A stretch of DNA of 64,000 nt from Paenibacillus baekrokdamisoli (GCF_003945345.1 NZ_AP019308.1:4977501-5041500); one strand, 5' to 3'; positions 25,801-35,125 are shown, counted from the stretch's first letter. Made by a program: numbers and translations. Notes: generated from the letters alone by a model not told the origin.

Positions 25801-26038
25801 GATTGACGAAGCCTCTCCCTCCGAAATCCCATCCGCTTAAATCCAGCACGCCGTGCCGGGCCTCCGGGGCTGCCCGGTTCGGTACCGCATAATCGTATAA
25901 CCCCACTAGGAGGACAAACGAAAGCAGAGGAATCAAAGTCAGGCCTGCAGCCCGGGAACTGAACCGCATTCCTTTTCGCAACCTTCGCTGCCATCTCCCC
26001 ACCGCCGTCACATCCCGCTCTCTCTTTTTCGACAGCAT
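22853..26038 (-). CDS. Hybrid sensor histidine kinase with 7TM sensor and two kinase modules
   Basis: About 1061 residues. One N-terminal membrane helix (LTLIPLLSFVLLVGLYDYAV), an extracellular 7TMR-DISM-type domain (LDLSGWDFGGRGFVNLDGEW), and seven membrane helices (about 240-450). Then HisKA (LAHTSHELKTPLHGIQN) and HATPase (NLIHNAIKHT, DTGIGIP, GLGLYISRQL). A receiver domain follows (ILVVDDEPANIRVLL, LILDVMMPEMSG). Last is a second, LytS-type kinase module (QIKPHFLYNAISSIISY, FVENAIRHGL). I prefer the ATG at 26038 (MLSKKRERD), because the longer TTG start at 26128 has no ribosome site. It likely phosphorylates the regulator at 21605-22735 in response to an extracellular ligand. Confidence 0.88.
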   Translation of the reverse strand: MLSKKRERDVTAVGRWQRRLRKGMRFSSRAAGLTLIPLLSFVLLVGLYDYAVPNRAAPEARHGVLDLSGWDFGGRGFVNLDGEWMFYPNKLLSPDDIRNGAADDARTITANIPNAWYSGRSLGEASRSPYGTYRLIVKLKESGDSYGIRVNNINRAHRLYADGALIGTGGNPTNNPDDYVTENKPYTTFIRAEGREMDIVLQVANDNYENSGGFEDLQLGFQDDLLRKERIEFGVDLSGLFILLLFGGYHLSIYVMRLKDKAYLYSALYFLTLISLAAMIGDKLLLQLFPGFSYELAKDIVYFGGLLNFAVLGTFLHYLDGKLLSRKMLLVLFTPLAAYLAAVATLPYTVYAVLGDLPWYYSALMVLFYLCRAIRLYVKADGQLDRKETALLGGMLVSIMMISLFGAFYSLSWVETDIGRRIAFLAVIAFMNTLLAFRLARATDSTERLTEQLLLREKLKDEFLAHTSHELKTPLHGIQNMASFLLNGKAGVLTNKQRSELSLIQDTSTKLSMLVNDLLDVVRVKHGDLRLSETVLDLRVAAQTAFQVLEFELSGKDVRWDNRIGAGTFVLADENRVRQVLYNLIHNAIKHTKKGRIAISAITVENQVIVSVEDTGIGIPQESHEAIFGYFEQAERPMPQDGYTGMGLGLYISRQLVERMSGKIFVERSEPGVGTKMTFTLPSAASAGWEVGDALAFAEVAVAAENSIAAFTAKLDVVDDRRDQTILVVDDEPANIRVLLNLLGDDYNVLTAFSAEEALRKLQHHPRIDLMILDVMMPEMSGIDLCRTLRETHSVLELPVLFATVKDSRHDIELCFQAGGNDFIVKPFDAKTLVARVRTLLLMKTAMEQAVKNEAAFLQAQIKPHFLYNAISSIISYCYTNGEKAAHLLSMLSRYLRFVFERDQYMLQVPLHTELELIHAYVEIEKARFGDRLIFKLHADPGLEAVVVPSLTIQPFVENAIRHGLFEKEGIGTVTLTVSDGNGYLRFDIVDDGIGMADDVLYLIRAGERPDDAGIGMSNVRKRLASIKGASLAVDSALGRGTRVTVFLPTQGEDIFVGESN

Positions 26039-26155
26039 AACCGCCCCCGCTCCCAAAATTCTCTTAAGGAGATTATGACAAAATTTCCTACAGCTCGCTA
26101 TAGTAAAGTATCGCAGGGCGAGGCTCAAGGTACGATACGGACAAATGGTTCTAAA

Positions 26156-26191
26156 GCAAAAATCCAGAACCTCATGAGGTTGTGGATTTTC
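26156..26191 (-). repeat. ssrA-end-like repeat element, copy E (hairpin only)
   Basis: Minus strand AAAATCCACAACC-TCATGA-GGTTCTGGATTTTTGC; the CGCCTCCACCA part is missing. It lies 13 bases after the SLH gene stop and should act as its terminator. Confidence 0.65.
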
Positions 26192-26203
26192 TGTAATAGA
26201 GTA

Positions 26204-27898
26204 TTAGTTTATTAGATTTAAAATCTGTAACATCCGATATAAAAATAAAGCACTCTGAGCACGGTCCGCATTCATACCAGGAGCCAGTTGACCATCCGCT
26301 ATACCGCTCGTAATACCTATCTTAATCGATACAGCGATCGCTTCTTTCGCCCATCCTTGAATTTTGTCATGATCGGCATAGGGGGAGAGAATTTTGTCGA
26401 TATCTGCTGGGGATATCGTCTCCTTCCAGATGCCACTCGAACACATCGCATTGTAGATCATTTGAAGCATTTCCATTCTACTGATCTCTGCATTCGGTTT
26501 AAAACTTCCATCGGAGTAACCTCTGATGAGATGTGCTTTCACCGCAGCCCCAACGGATTGCGCGAACCAATCACTGGACTTTACATCTGTAAAGCTGTGC
26601 TGGTTATCACTATCGGGTATGACACCGAGCGCTCGCGTAAGCATCGTGATGAACTCAGCACGTGTCACTGTATCAGTTGGCTTAAAACTTCCATCTGCAT
26701 ATCCGTTCAGCACATATTTGGAAGACAGTGTATGAATAGCTTCTTTCGCATAACTGTTCTCAACATCGGGGAATTTTTTGCTATTCTCGACTACAGCATA
26801 TACCGCATTATTCTTCCCATAGATTTGTGCCTGAAGGCTTCCATTCGAATCTTTCATAAATACTGCTGGCACAGGATAATATTTACCTGTTATCGGATCA
26901 ATCATCACGCCGGCAAGATGATTAAACGCTACATTGCTAAATGAATTTGGCACGGTTAAGAAGTGTTTCGTATAAGAATCAAACTGATTCATGGTATGAT
27001 CCGATCCATTTTTTTCGATTAAGCTCATTTTATAATCAATTGGCGTAGTAACAGACGATATTCCTAATTGACGCAAGAGCCCTTCGCTTACCAGACTCTT
27101 CTTTGACATACGTAACTTTACATGTGCGCCGGTTAACGGTACCCCAAATTGTTCAATCGATTTTTGAATAGCGCTGGCGGGGAAATGGAATTCCGTAAAC
27201 TTTGATTGGATGACAAGTACCATAATCGGGTTTTTATCTAGAAGTTTTTGAAAGAGTTCCGCTTCAAAATCGAGCTCGAAATCATCCCATCCCTCTGAAG
27301 GGATTTGCAATACCAGCTGATTTTTATCGTTAGTTGATGGCAGATGATCCAACGCATCCAGAATAATGTTCGTAGCTACACCCGCTTGCGCAACCTTGCG
27401 CCCATTGGAGTCGGTAACTATAGTCGGGTTTACGGTTAGGCTACCATCAGGATTCTGTTGCACTGGTGATGGCTGTGTGGTGCCACCTGTATTACTGCCA
27501 GTACCGCCAGTGCCGCCACCTGTATCGGGTGAATAAGGATGAATCTCAACATCCGAAGCATAGGGAACAAATTGGTGATCCGAATTCAAATATCCTAACA
27601 ATTGTCCCATCGCATTTTTTACACCAATCATGTATTGGTTGGCATATGGCGGGGAGTTATAGTCATCCAACGGCAGGAAATTAGACAAAGTATACGAGTA
27701 TGCGCTAGCTCCGGTTGCTGGAATCTCCGCAATTCTACTTTCGTTACGTTCATTATCGCCATTAATCGTCTTTAAGTCAGGCATGATCACATAGCTTGAT
27801 ATCCCTGCCTCATTCGATGCAGCTTTCCACTTGATGGTCCCGCTCAGATTGTTTCCGGTTGAATCCGTGCTTTGCATAGTGGCATCTAAAGGCAGCAT
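26204..27898 (-). CDS. SLH-domain C-terminal part of a frameshift-split surface protein
   Basis: 564 residues from the first ATG, but this frame is open further upstream (to about 28008) and carries on the domain that the preceding frame abandons: IIPTGALGIRLYTFDG, then TSEHITPDFISLWKDS. It contains a fibronectin-like region, a Gly-Thr linker (TGGGTGGTGSNTGG), a beta-rich domain, and three SLH domains (FPDVENSYAKEAI, FTDVKSSDWFAQSV, YADHDKIQGWAKEAI) with YADGSFKP and YSDGSFKP motifs for wall attachment. A start at 27898 is unlikely to be native. It should be read with the gene at 27951-30029 as one disrupted gene. Confidence 0.8.
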   Translation of the reverse strand: MLPLDATMQSTDSTGNNLSGTIKWKAASNEAGISSYVIMPDLKTINGDNERNESRIAEIPATGASAYSYTLSNFLPLDDYNSPPYANQYMIGVKNAMGQLLGYLNSDHQFVPYASDVEIHPYSPDTGGGTGGTGSNTGGTTQPSPVQQNPDGSLTVNPTIVTDSNGRKVAQAGVATNIILDALDHLPSTNDKNQLVLQIPSEGWDDFELDFEAELFQKLLDKNPIMVLVIQSKFTEFHFPASAIQKSIEQFGVPLTGAHVKLRMSKKSLVSEGLLRQLGISSVTTPIDYKMSLIEKNGSDHTMNQFDSYTKHFLTVPNSFSNVAFNHLAGVMIDPITGKYYPVPAVFMKDSNGSLQAQIYGKNNAVYAVVENSKKFPDVENSYAKEAIHTLSSKYVLNGYADGSFKPTDTVTRAEFITMLTRALGVIPDSDNQHSFTDVKSSDWFAQSVGAAVKAHLIRGYSDGSFKPNAEISRMEMLQMIYNAMCSSGIWKETISPADIDKILSPYADHDKIQGWAKEAIAVSIKIGITSGIADGQLAPGMNADRAQSALFLYRMLQILNLIN

Positions 27899-27950
27899 GG
27901 AATCCTTCCAAAGACTAATGAAATCCGGCGTGATATGCTCGGAGGTGCCG

Positions 27951-30029
27951 TCAAAGGTGTATAAACGAATTCCTAATGCGCCTGTTGGGATTATGCGACG
28001 TTTTGCCGATCATGTCGCCCAGCTTGTTCCCTTGGCCATCTTCGAAATAAAAACGATATTCCGTCAGCTGCGATGGTGTTAACGAGGGATTCCAGTAAAA
28101 CGAACCGCCAATTTTCCCTGTCGGTGTCTCAGAATCCGGCCGATAAATAAAATCAGTCGGTTGTGTATCTGAAATAATATGAAGCGTATGGGTAACTTGG
28201 CTGCCGAATACATACACTTGGTTCTCTACAAGAGTTATTGGCATCTCGTCGGACGTGTCTTCCGTAATCTCTACATGATAGAGACCAGGGTACAAACGAT
28301 CGAATACTGCAACTCCGTCCGCTGAGGTGATCGCTGTCATTTTATTTCTAAAATCATCATCAGGTACAATCGTAACGGTAACGTCGGCAGCGGGTGCGCT
28401 GTAAACAGAGCCGTAAACGGAGTTCGAAACAGATGGATCGGCAGACGCTGACGCATTCCACTCCTTAACCAGTACTTTTAACGTAACGGAACCCGGATGT
28501 ACCGTGTAGCCTGCTGCGTTATTATCGTAGGTTACGGTATCCGACACACTATGATCGCCAGTATATTCAGTATGGATTTTTACGTTGTACGTTCCAGGCG
28601 GCAAATAACCATTCAGTGTATGGGTTACGCCAGTAACACCCTGCCCTGAGCCGTAACTTGTCGACTCGCTCAGACTAGCGGTGCTTCCTCCCTGCAGATA
28701 CACATCGAAATAAATCTTGTCGAAATTCGACAAAGTCGGAATATCATACGTAAACTTTAATTGATCGTTATTAACAACTTGGATGGAAACGTTGCTCAAT
28801 GGCTTTGGCCCTACTTCGTATGATGACGCCAATGGAATCATCGGCAAGGGGATTCTAGCATTATCTATATTGTAGCCGACACCCAAAAGTCCATACATTC
28901 GTGTGTTACGATCATAGTTCGATCCGCTTGCAACGACGGTCCCATCCTCATGGATGAAAAAGGAGTTGTTATAACCTGCATAAGCAGCTTTTACTTTGGA
29001 CACGGTTGAGATCTTCTTGAATTCGGTTGCTTGCCAATAGATTTGAGGATCGGCCAGTTGTCCTTGCGTCGTATCGCCTATCCCCCATACAGAACCATCG
29101 CTCATTAGCGCAAGCGCATGGGAATTGCCGACACTTAACAATTTCACGCTTTTGCCATTCAAGGATGCCACCTGAACGGGCGTATAGGAATCACGGGTAT
29201 CCCCTGTGCCCAATTGCCCACGGCTGTTTTGCCCCCAGGCAAAGACACCATTGGTCGTTAAGGCGTAAACAAATGCTGCATTCGGGTTAGATACGATTGC
29301 GGTTGCGCCAGTAATGCCGCTGACAACAGATGCAACGGAGGATGTTGTAGTTGTATTTTGCTGAAGATCTATAAGACCCCATTGATATACGGTTCCATCA
29401 TCCTTCAAGGCATATGATGCCAGACGGCCTTTTGCAATTTCCTTAATACCGGTCAATACCGTGTCGTTCTCGTCAGTAACAACCGGTGAGGGCGTAGGAT
29501 TCATAGATACTTGACTTCCTTGCCCCAGCTCTCCTTCAAAATAATTACTGCCCCATGTCATTACTTTTCCATCAGAAGTTAATGCCATAGCCATCGTTTG
29601 GCCTGCTGCAATCTGTTGGATGCCGCTCAGACCATTCACTAATGTCGGAGTGGAAATGGCGGAATTGTTGGGAGGCAGCATCCCCCATTCCCACACATTA
29701 CCTTGGCTATCTAGAGCCAAGGTGTAATCCGATCCGGCGGCAATATCCGTGATCTTCGGCGAACCGCTAATCGTAACCTGGCCCGGATATTGGCGATCGG
29801 CGGAATCGCTCGTACCCAGCTGACTATGGTTATTTTTTCCCCATGTCCACACTGCTCCGTTGGCATCTAAAGCAACTGTAAAGCTCTCTGCTGAAACAAC
29901 CTTAACCGGATTGACTCCTGCAGCACTCATCTGCGAAGCATCCGTTGTCGCGAACGAAATCGAAGGGGAAGGAAATAAAGATAGAATCATTGCAAGTAAT
30001 GTTATAATCCGCAAGTACTTTAATTTCAT
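27951..30029 (-). CDS. RCC1-repeat secreted protein, N-terminal part of a frameshift-split gene
   Basis: About 692 residues. The ATG at 30029 has AGGAGAG about 8 bases upstream. Signal peptide (MKLKYLRIITLLAMIL ... SISFA), then at least six RCC1 repeats forming a beta-propeller (AVWTWGKNNHSQLG, VFAWGQNSRGQLGTGDT, SVWGIGDTTQGQL). Fibronectin or Ig-like domains follow. The frame ends in a non-conserved tail NPNRRIRNSFIHL. A single extra base, most simply one A of the AAAA (plus-strand TTTT at 28001-28004), explains the break. Without it the frame runs straight into the SLH part. It could be a real mutation, phase variation or a sequencing error. Confidence 0.82.
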   Translation of the reverse strand: MKLKYLRIITLLAMILSLFPSPSISFATTDASQMSAAGVNPVKVVSAESFTVALDANGAVWTWGKNNHSQLGTSDSADRQYPGQVTISGSPKITDIAAGSDYTLALDSQGNVWEWGMLPPNNSAISTPTLVNGLSGIQQIAAGQTMAMALTSDGKVMTWGSNYFEGELGQGSQVSMNPTPSPVVTDENDTVLTGIKEIAKGRLASYALKDDGTVYQWGLIDLQQNTTTTSSVASVVSGITGATAIVSNPNAAFVYALTTNGVFAWGQNSRGQLGTGDTRDSYTPVQVASLNGKSVKLLSVGNSHALALMSDGSVWGIGDTTQGQLADPQIYWQATEFKKISTVSKVKAAYAGYNNSFFIHEDGTVVASGSNYDRNTRMYGLLGVGYNIDNARIPLPMIPLASSYEVGPKPLSNVSIQVVNNDQLKFTYDIPTLSNFDKIYFDVYLQGGSTASLSESTSYGSGQGVTGVTHTLNGYLPPGTYNVKIHTEYTGDHSVSDTVTYDNNAAGYTVHPGSVTLKVLVKEWNASASADPSVSNSVYGSVYSAPAADVTVTIVPDDDFRNKMTAITSADGVAVFDRLYPGLYHVEITEDTSDEMPITLVENQVYVFGSQVTHTLHIISDTQPTDFIYRPDSETPTGKIGGSFYWNPSLTPSQLTEYRFYFEDGQGNKLGDMIGKTSHNPNRRIRNSFIHL

Positions 30030-30359
30030 AAAAACTCTCCTCATTTAAGAATTTAAATAGATTCGTCATCGATTCCAGGGTCAGAATAAACTGTACATGC
30101 GTTCCAGACTCCTTTTTCTTCATAATTGCAACAGCATAGTCATCTTGCATAGTCAGTCTATAAGATCGCTCTCCCAAAATTCTCACAAAAGGGATAACCG
30201 AGGGGAAGCCGGTTATAATCTGGACCTCGTATTCCAACTGGGACTCGAGTAACAGAATTACAGCTGGATGGCTGAGCATGAAAATAATTCACGGAGACCT
30301 TAATCCGGCATTCCCGATATGCACTGCTTACTTTAAACAAAGTAAACGGCTAAAATTTA

Positions 30360-30403
30360 TTGAAGCCCGCTCTAGCCTCTGAAAATGGCTAAGCGGGCTT
30401 CAA
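30360..30403. terminator. Bidirectional strong hairpin 3' of the chemoreceptor gene
   Basis: TTGAAGCCCGCT and AGCGGGCTTCAA are perfect arms (12 bp), extended inward by TAGCC/GGCTA. It sits 125 bases after the chemoreceptor stop. The rest of 30030-30527 has no convincing gene. A 125-codon frame at 29902-30279 overlaps the RCC1 gene start and lacks a ribosome site. Confidence 0.7.
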
Positions 30404-30527
30404 TGTATCATCGCTTGGGCGCGCCCCAAGGATGCCAAGTATGGAAACTATTTTTCTTTTTGTATGTTTTAATGTCGTAAGACTTTAGCTTAGGCATCGT
30501 ATAGTGCACCGTTGCTATTCATTAATT

Positions 30528-32222
30528 TCACACTTTAAACTTCATAACGAGAGCTTCCAAGCTCCGAGAATCTTTACTAAGCAAGTCCGTAAGTGAAGCA
30601 ACCTCCTGAACTAAAGAGTATTGCTTTGCAGTCATATCGTTCACTGCTTTAACTCCTGCAAGCGATTCTTCAGCTACAGTTGCCATTTCGGAAACAGATG
30701 CTGCAATTTCTTCCGAGCCTGCCGCCATTTGTTCGCTGACCGCAGAAACCTCGTGAACTTGCAAAGACACTTTCTGAGTGGACTTCAAAATGTTTTCAAA
30801 AGATTCGATTGCTTCTTCCATCTTCTTTTGGCCCGTCAATACTTCTCCCGTCACTTGCTGCATCGCATGTTCAGTTTCTTGAGAGTCTTTCACAATATCT
30901 TGCAGCAATCCGAATACTTGCCCTATTGAAGTAGAGGAATGCTCTGCTAATTTTCGGATTTCGCTGGCCACTACGGAGAAGCCTCTTCCCTGTTCGCCTG
31001 CTCGTGCCGCTTCGATTGAAGCATTTAACGCAAGCAAATTCGTTTGACTCGATATTTCCGTGATGGCGCTAACAATTTTCTCAATATGCGAAGAGCGTTC
31101 TTTCAAATTAGATACAATTTCTACTGTAGAACTTACAGAATCGCTAATTTGGGCCATCTGCTTGCTAACTTGCTGTATAAAGTTCACGCCGCTTACTGCC
31201 TCTTTCTCCGTCTCAGTTGCGGCGTTAGCAAGATCCTCGGCGGATTCAGCGACACGCTGCACACCTGTAGACATTTCATTGATTGCATGAGAAGCATCGA
31301 GTGTACTTTGCACGGATGTTGTCGCCCCTCGCTCAATACTGGCTCCCTGCCTCGTAATTCCCTCTGTCGCACTTGCAGTTTCTTTCGTATTTTCAACCAG
31401 TTTACTCGACGAACTCAATACACTACGGGAGGTATCACGGACATCTTTAATAATAGATTGCAGGGTTTCCAACATAGCATTTAAGGATTTCGAGATTTCT
31501 CCGATTTCATCCTTGCCGGAGTAATCCAGTCTTCCGGTAAGGTCACCCCCACTCTGCGCAAGTTCGGCGATTTTTTCATTGACTAACTTAAGCGGTTTCA
31601 ACTTAACAAAAATAATAATAAATATTGCTAGTAATGCTGCAAATGTAATTATAAGCAAAAGCACAGTTACCGAAAGCATCAAGCTTGCTTTTTGCTTTGC
31701 AACATTTGCTTCATTTTCCGCTCTCGTGTTCATCTTTTTTTGAAACTGCTGCAGCGGCTCCATGATCGTCTTTTTGTTTGCATCGTAATTGCTGTCAAAC
31801 ATGAGTTCCCGGGCTTTGGTAAAATCTTTGCCTTCCACAGCTTTCATTGCCGCATTTTCCGTTTTGACAAGAGCATCCGAATTTTGTTTTGACTGTGATA
31901 TTAGATCCAGCTCTTCTTTAGGCGCACCCAATTCAGTTAATCTCTCCACTACATGATCTCTCGTTTTGGTCTCGTTTACTTCCTTCCAATAGTTGTCATA
32001 GTGGTTTTTGTCTCCGAACTGCACGAAAATTCTTGCTTCGTTCGTTAAATAGTCTGAGGAGTTGGCTAAATCGATACCTAATTGCTTGAATTCTACTTGC
32101 CTTTTTACAACGACGCGTTCCTGAGCTACGCTCTTTTGAAGGTTATAAATACTAATTCCGTTCAGGACCGTCAGAAGAATAAAAACGCCACTCATCGTCT
32201 TAAGCCAGGTAGAAATCTTCAT
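30528..32222 (-). CDS. Methyl-accepting chemotaxis protein
   Basis: About 564 residues. TM1 (about 10-30), an extracytoplasmic four-helix-bundle sensor, TM2 ([20 protein letters not shown]), HAMP ([20 protein letters not shown]) and a long coiled-coil signalling domain. The hairpin tip contains [20 protein letters not shown] with [16 protein letters not shown], where CheA and CheW bind. Start at 32222: AAAGGAG lies 11 bases upstream, while the GTG at 32234 is too close to it. The ligand is unknown. Confidence 0.93.
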   Translation of the reverse strand: MKISTWLKTMSGVFILLTVLNGISIYNLQKSVAQERVVVKRQVEFKQLGIDLANSSDYLTNEARIFVQFGDKNHYDNYWKEVNETKTRDHVVERLTELGAPKEELDLISQSKQNSDALVKTENAAMKAVEGKDFTKARELMFDSNYDANKKTIMEPLQQFQKKMNTRAENEANVAKQKASLMLSVTVLLLIITFAALLAIFIIIFVKLKPLKLVNEKIAELAQSGGDLTGRLDYSGKDEIGEISKSLNAMLETLQSIIKDVRDTSRSVLSSSSKLVENTKETASATEGITRQGASIERGATTSVQSTLDASHAINEMSTGVQRVAESAEDLANAATETEKEAVSGVNFIQQVSKQMAQISDSVSSTVEIVSNLKERSSHIEKIVSAITEISSQTNLLALNASIEAARAGEQGRGFSVVASEIRKLAEHSSTSIGQVFGLLQDIVKDSQETEHAMQQVTGEVLTGQKKMEEAIESFENILKSTQKVSLQVHEVSAVSEQMAAGSEEIAASVSEMATVAEESLAGVKAVNDMTAKQYSLVQEVASLTDLLSKDSRSLEALVMKFKV

Positions 32223-32511
32223 GATTAGCCCCACTCCTTTGTTATGAAAAAAGTCCTTATTTCATTATATCGGTTGACTTTATTCGACAAAAAATAGGTC
32301 TTTATGCCCATTTCATAAGATGTGATTTTGGAGCCTATTTACATTTCGTCGTCTTATTACTTCAGGGATAAATTGTCATAATTCACAGTTTTGATGTCGC
32401 CTAAGGTTGCTACTGAACATGAATAATTTACAATATTTTTTATAAATCAAGCAGGAAAGGAAACCATAATAAAAGAAAGAGGTAAAGAAATCAAATCATA
32501 GGAGGAAAATC

Positions 32512-32907
32512 ATGGGCAGATTAGTTCATTTCGAGATTCATGTAGATGACATGGAGCGTGCCAAGAAGTTTTATGGAGAGATATTTGGATGGACATTCGA
32601 GGATTGGAGTACTTATGCTGGAATGCCCTATTTTGGAGCTGTGACGGGCAACGCAAATGAACCTGGAATCAACGGGGCTTTGATGCAACGTCAAGGTACC
32701 TCCCCAGAACCAGGTCAAGCTATGAATGGTTATGCATGTACAATGGGAGTGGAGGACTACGATTCTACTGAAGAAAAAATTGTGAGTCTTGGAGGCAAGA
32801 TTGCATTACCAAAATACGCACTACCAGGAATGGCGTGGCAAGGGTATTACATTGACACTGAAGGAAATGTATTTGGCATTCATCAGCCAGATGAGAACGC
32901 AAAATAA
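32512..32907 (+). CDS. VOC-family (glyoxalase/bleomycin-resistance-like) protein
   Basis: 131 residues, a single VOC unit pair: VHFEIHVDDMERAKKFYGEI FGW (split here), then GYACTMGVEDYDSTEEKIVS and YYIDTEGNVFGIHQ. Potential metal ligands are His8 and the C-terminal Glu of the GNVFGI strand. This resembles the CFP32/YP_2599-type members. AGGAGG lies 8 bases before the ATG. The specific substrate is not known. Confidence 0.88.
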   Translation: MGRLVHFEIHVDDMERAKKFYGEIFGWTFEDWSTYAGMPYFGAVTGNANEPGINGALMQRQGTSPEPGQAMNGYACTMGVEDYDSTEEKIVSLGGKIALPKYALPGMAWQGYYIDTEGNVFGIHQPDENAK

Positions 32908-32921
32908 TTTTTCATTGCATA

Positions 32922-32978
32922 GACAAAAGCCCGACCTCACGCCTCACGCGGTCGGGCTTTTTATGGTGGAGGCGAGGG
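32922..32978 (-). repeat. ssrA-end-like repeat element, copy F (loop duplication)
   Basis: Minus strand CCCTCGCCTCCACCATAAAA then the hairpin GCCCGACCGC..GGTCGGGC. The loop holds a tandem 7-base duplication (plus strand CCTCACG CCTCACG). It follows the VOC gene and may terminate it. Confidence 0.7.
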
Positions 32979-33172
32979 AAATAATACTTTTAGACGCCTA
33001 TTTGCAGTATTCATAATAAATGCCCACACAACCTACACATGCTTACAATACTATAGCTCAGAAGATGCACTTGAGAAGAATACGAACGAGTGAATATTGA
33101 TTGTAAATATCTATTTTCGACTAACCTATTTGCATGGTCTGTATGATTATGAGTAGGGAGAGTGTTATTCTT

Positions 33173-33832
33173 ATGCTCTATACAGCTCTTGGAGATTCCA
33201 TCACATTCGGTGAAAATGCCTCCTCTTTCGCAAAGGCTTATCCCCAATTAGCCATAACCAATTTAAATTCACACTCCCGCTCCCGCAGGGTTACTGGATA
33301 TGTTTTAGCTCATCCGGGTTGGAGCAGTTCTGATCTATTAGATGCAGCGATATGGCGAGGTTCCTCAATAATTAGCCAATCTGATGTTGTTTCTGTTTGG
33401 ATCGGCGGAGTAGATTTAGTAAATGCGGCACTCATTTCGCTTAAAAACCAGCAACCCATAAATTCAGTTCAACATACAATCAACTATAGTCGGAATCTAC
33501 ATGCCCTTTTCACTCAAATAAAAAGAGAAAGTGATGCCCGAATCATTTGCTGTACGCAATACAATCCATTCCCGAATAGCCCTCTTTCCGCTGAGTCGAT
33601 AAACCGCTTAAATCATACGACGATCGAGATTGCCCAAAACTGTAATATCAATATCGCTCCCGTTCATACGTGGTTTGAAGGAAAGCAAGCAGACCTTATC
33701 TATGGATATCGAAAAGGAAAGATTGAAGATGCGTTGAGCGGATCTCTGCCTATTCATCCCAATGATCAGGGACATCGCGTTATCGCAAAGAGATTGACCC
33801 CCTACCTTTTCCCACGCAAATCTTCACGTTAA
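33173..33832 (+). CDS. SGNH/GDSL-family esterase
   Basis: About 219 residues from the ATG at 33173 (AGGGAGAG about 10 bases upstream; an ATG at 33134 lacks one). Block I YTALGDSITFGENA with the nucleophile serine, block III-like VVSVWIGGVDLVNA (oxyanion region, although the usual GxND is GGVD here), and block V HPNDQGHRVIAKRL with the catalytic Asp/His. It is a single-domain esterase or lipase without a visible signal peptide. It lies between repeat copies F and G. Confidence 0.88.
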   Translation: MLYTALGDSITFGENASSFAKAYPQLAITNLNSHSRSRRVTGYVLAHPGWSSSDLLDAAIWRGSSIISQSDVVSVWIGGVDLVNAALISLKNQQPINSVQHTINYSRNLHALFTQIKRESDARIICCTQYNPFPNSPLSAESINRLNHTTIEIAQNCNINIAPVHTWFEGKQADLIYGYRKGKIEDALSGSLPIHPNDQGHRVIAKRLTPYLFPRKSSR

Positions 33833-33849
33833 ATCTAGATGAGAAAATG

Positions 33850-33886
33850 AAAATGGCACCAACCTATCTTAGGTTAGTGCCATTTT
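33850..33886 (+). terminator. Terminator of the GDSL esterase gene
   Basis: AAAATGGCAC-C-AACCTA ... TAGGTT-A-GTGCCATTTT, a 16-bp near-perfect stem followed by ATTT, 18 bases after the stop. Confidence 0.85.
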
Positions 33887-33986
33887 ATTTCTAGTGCTCT
33901 GCCTTCAATATATATATACTGAACCCGATGCTTAACGGCTACAGCTTAAAAATGGTGCAAATTCGATTTCATTATAGTAGTAATAC

Positions 33987-34073
33987 AGCAAAAATCCACA
34001 ACCTCATGCGGTTGTGGATTTACATTTGGTGGAGGCGAACCATGGCTATGTAAAACCACAATTCGCCGAAGTG
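33987..34073 (-). repeat. ssrA-end-like repeat element, copy G (left flank of retron cassette)
   Basis: Full-length element: hairpin ATCCACAACC-TCATGC-GGTTGTGGAT, then GGTGGAGGCGAACC (the complement of the tmRNA 3' end), then a second imperfect stem GGCGAA ... TTCGCC enclosing TGGCTATGTAAAACCA. About 92% identical to copy H over 87 bases. The retron cassette lies exactly between G and H. Confidence 0.8.
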
Positions 34074-34114
34074 TGTTGCTACAATTGTTTGGTTATAAGC
34101 CACTATAACATAGC

Positions 34115-35125
34115 TTAATACTCCCAATCGATACTCTGGAGTTTCTTCAATAGATCATCCCCTAACGATTTATCCACCATATTAATAAAATATGCTCTTC
34201 CAAACAGATGATCCTTATAGTTGGATTTTCTTATTCCAGTTCTTAAAATATGATTTGAAACACCAAAACGTAAACAAAAATGAATCTCCTGGCTTAACTT
34301 ACGTATGAACTCTTTTTTTACAGATACCTTATCGTTAACCACCAAGCCCGTAACTTCTTGCCGCTGACCACAATTTAAAATTTTCGTCTTATCATTATTA
34401 ATTAAAAAACCCTGTTTTGAGATAATTTTATAAATTTGAGGCAAGACTTTAACAATCTCTTTTCCCCCGGAGAAAGTCATGTCATCTGCGTAACGAGTAA
34501 ATCTTATTCCCAATGATTGGCAAAAATCAGCTAATTCTTGGTCTAGCTTTATGCAAACTAAGTTTGAAAGGTAAGGGCTTGTCGGAGCACCTTGAGGTAA
34601 GCAGTTATTAACTGTACATATTTTGGTAAAGAGTGTAGCTAGCTCTTTAGTATATCCAGCAACTCGAAATACTCTATGCACTTTTACCGCTGAAATACTA
34701 TTGAAGAAGTTTTTCAAGTCTAGATTAACAACACATTCCTGCCCTATATGTATAGCTGCATTCTTGATTATAGAAGTTCCTGGAATGTATGCTGTTGCCC
34801 AATCAGAGACTCTAAGTGGTTTAAGAATATATAACTGAATCCATTTTTGCAACTCTTTTAAAATATTATTGGGAGCATGAATTTCTCTTTTCCGATTATT
34901 AATAATAAGTTCAAACTCCCGATAATAACCTGCTCTATTATTTAAAAAATCGTTTAATTGACTGCTTTTGAGTTCTGTTAGTACAAGAAAATGTATCTTA
35001 TCAAAAATTATCGGGACGTGACTTTTTTCAAGCTTTCGGGCGTAGTTTATGCACAATTCTATGTAATCGTTAGAATTCCCTAGTTCTAACATACTCTTGC
35101 GAAGATTATCTGTATATTCACTCAT
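34115..35125 (-). CDS. Retron reverse transcriptase
   Basis: 336 residues, the size of retron RTs. Retron hallmarks are visible: NAAIH (NAxxH) just before RT3 NLDLKNFFNSI, RT4 LPQGAPTSPYLSNL, catalytic RT5 RYADDMTFSG, RT6 GFLINNDKTKI, and the VTG of RT7 in EVTGLVVND. Retron RTs copy a cognate structured RNA into branched RNA-DNA (msDNA), which usually holds a toxic effector inactive until phage infection. Upstream lie a candidate msr-msd RNA (35147-35263), a winged-helix gene and a PRTase-like gene. No group II intron maturase domain is present. Confidence 0.93.
   Translation of the reverse strand: MSEYTDNLRKSMLELGNSNDYIELCINYARKLEKSHVPIIFDKIHFLVLTELKSSQLNDFLNNRAGYYREFELIINNRKREIHAPNNILKELQKWIQLYILKPLRVSDWATAYIPGTSIIKNAAIHIGQECVVNLDLKNFFNSISAVKVHRVFRVAGYTKELATLFTKICTVNNCLPQGAPTSPYLSNLVCIKLDQELADFCQSLGIRFTRYADDMTFSGGKEIVKVLPQIYKIISKQGFLINNDKTKILNCGQRQEVTGLVVNDKVSVKKEFIRKLSQEIHFCLRFGVSNHILRTGIRKSNYKDHLFGRAYFINMVDKSLGDDLLKKLQSIDWEY

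Noticed and set aside
29902-30279. 125-codon leftward frame overlapping the RCC1 gene start
   Set aside because: It overlaps the well-supported signal peptide of the RCC1 protein by more than 100 bases and has no ribosome site; at most it is a decayed gene.
34115-35125. Group II intron maturase
   Set aside because: The RT lacks the maturase (X) and HNH domains, no intron RNA domains flank it, and retron-specific NAxxH and VTG motifs are present.
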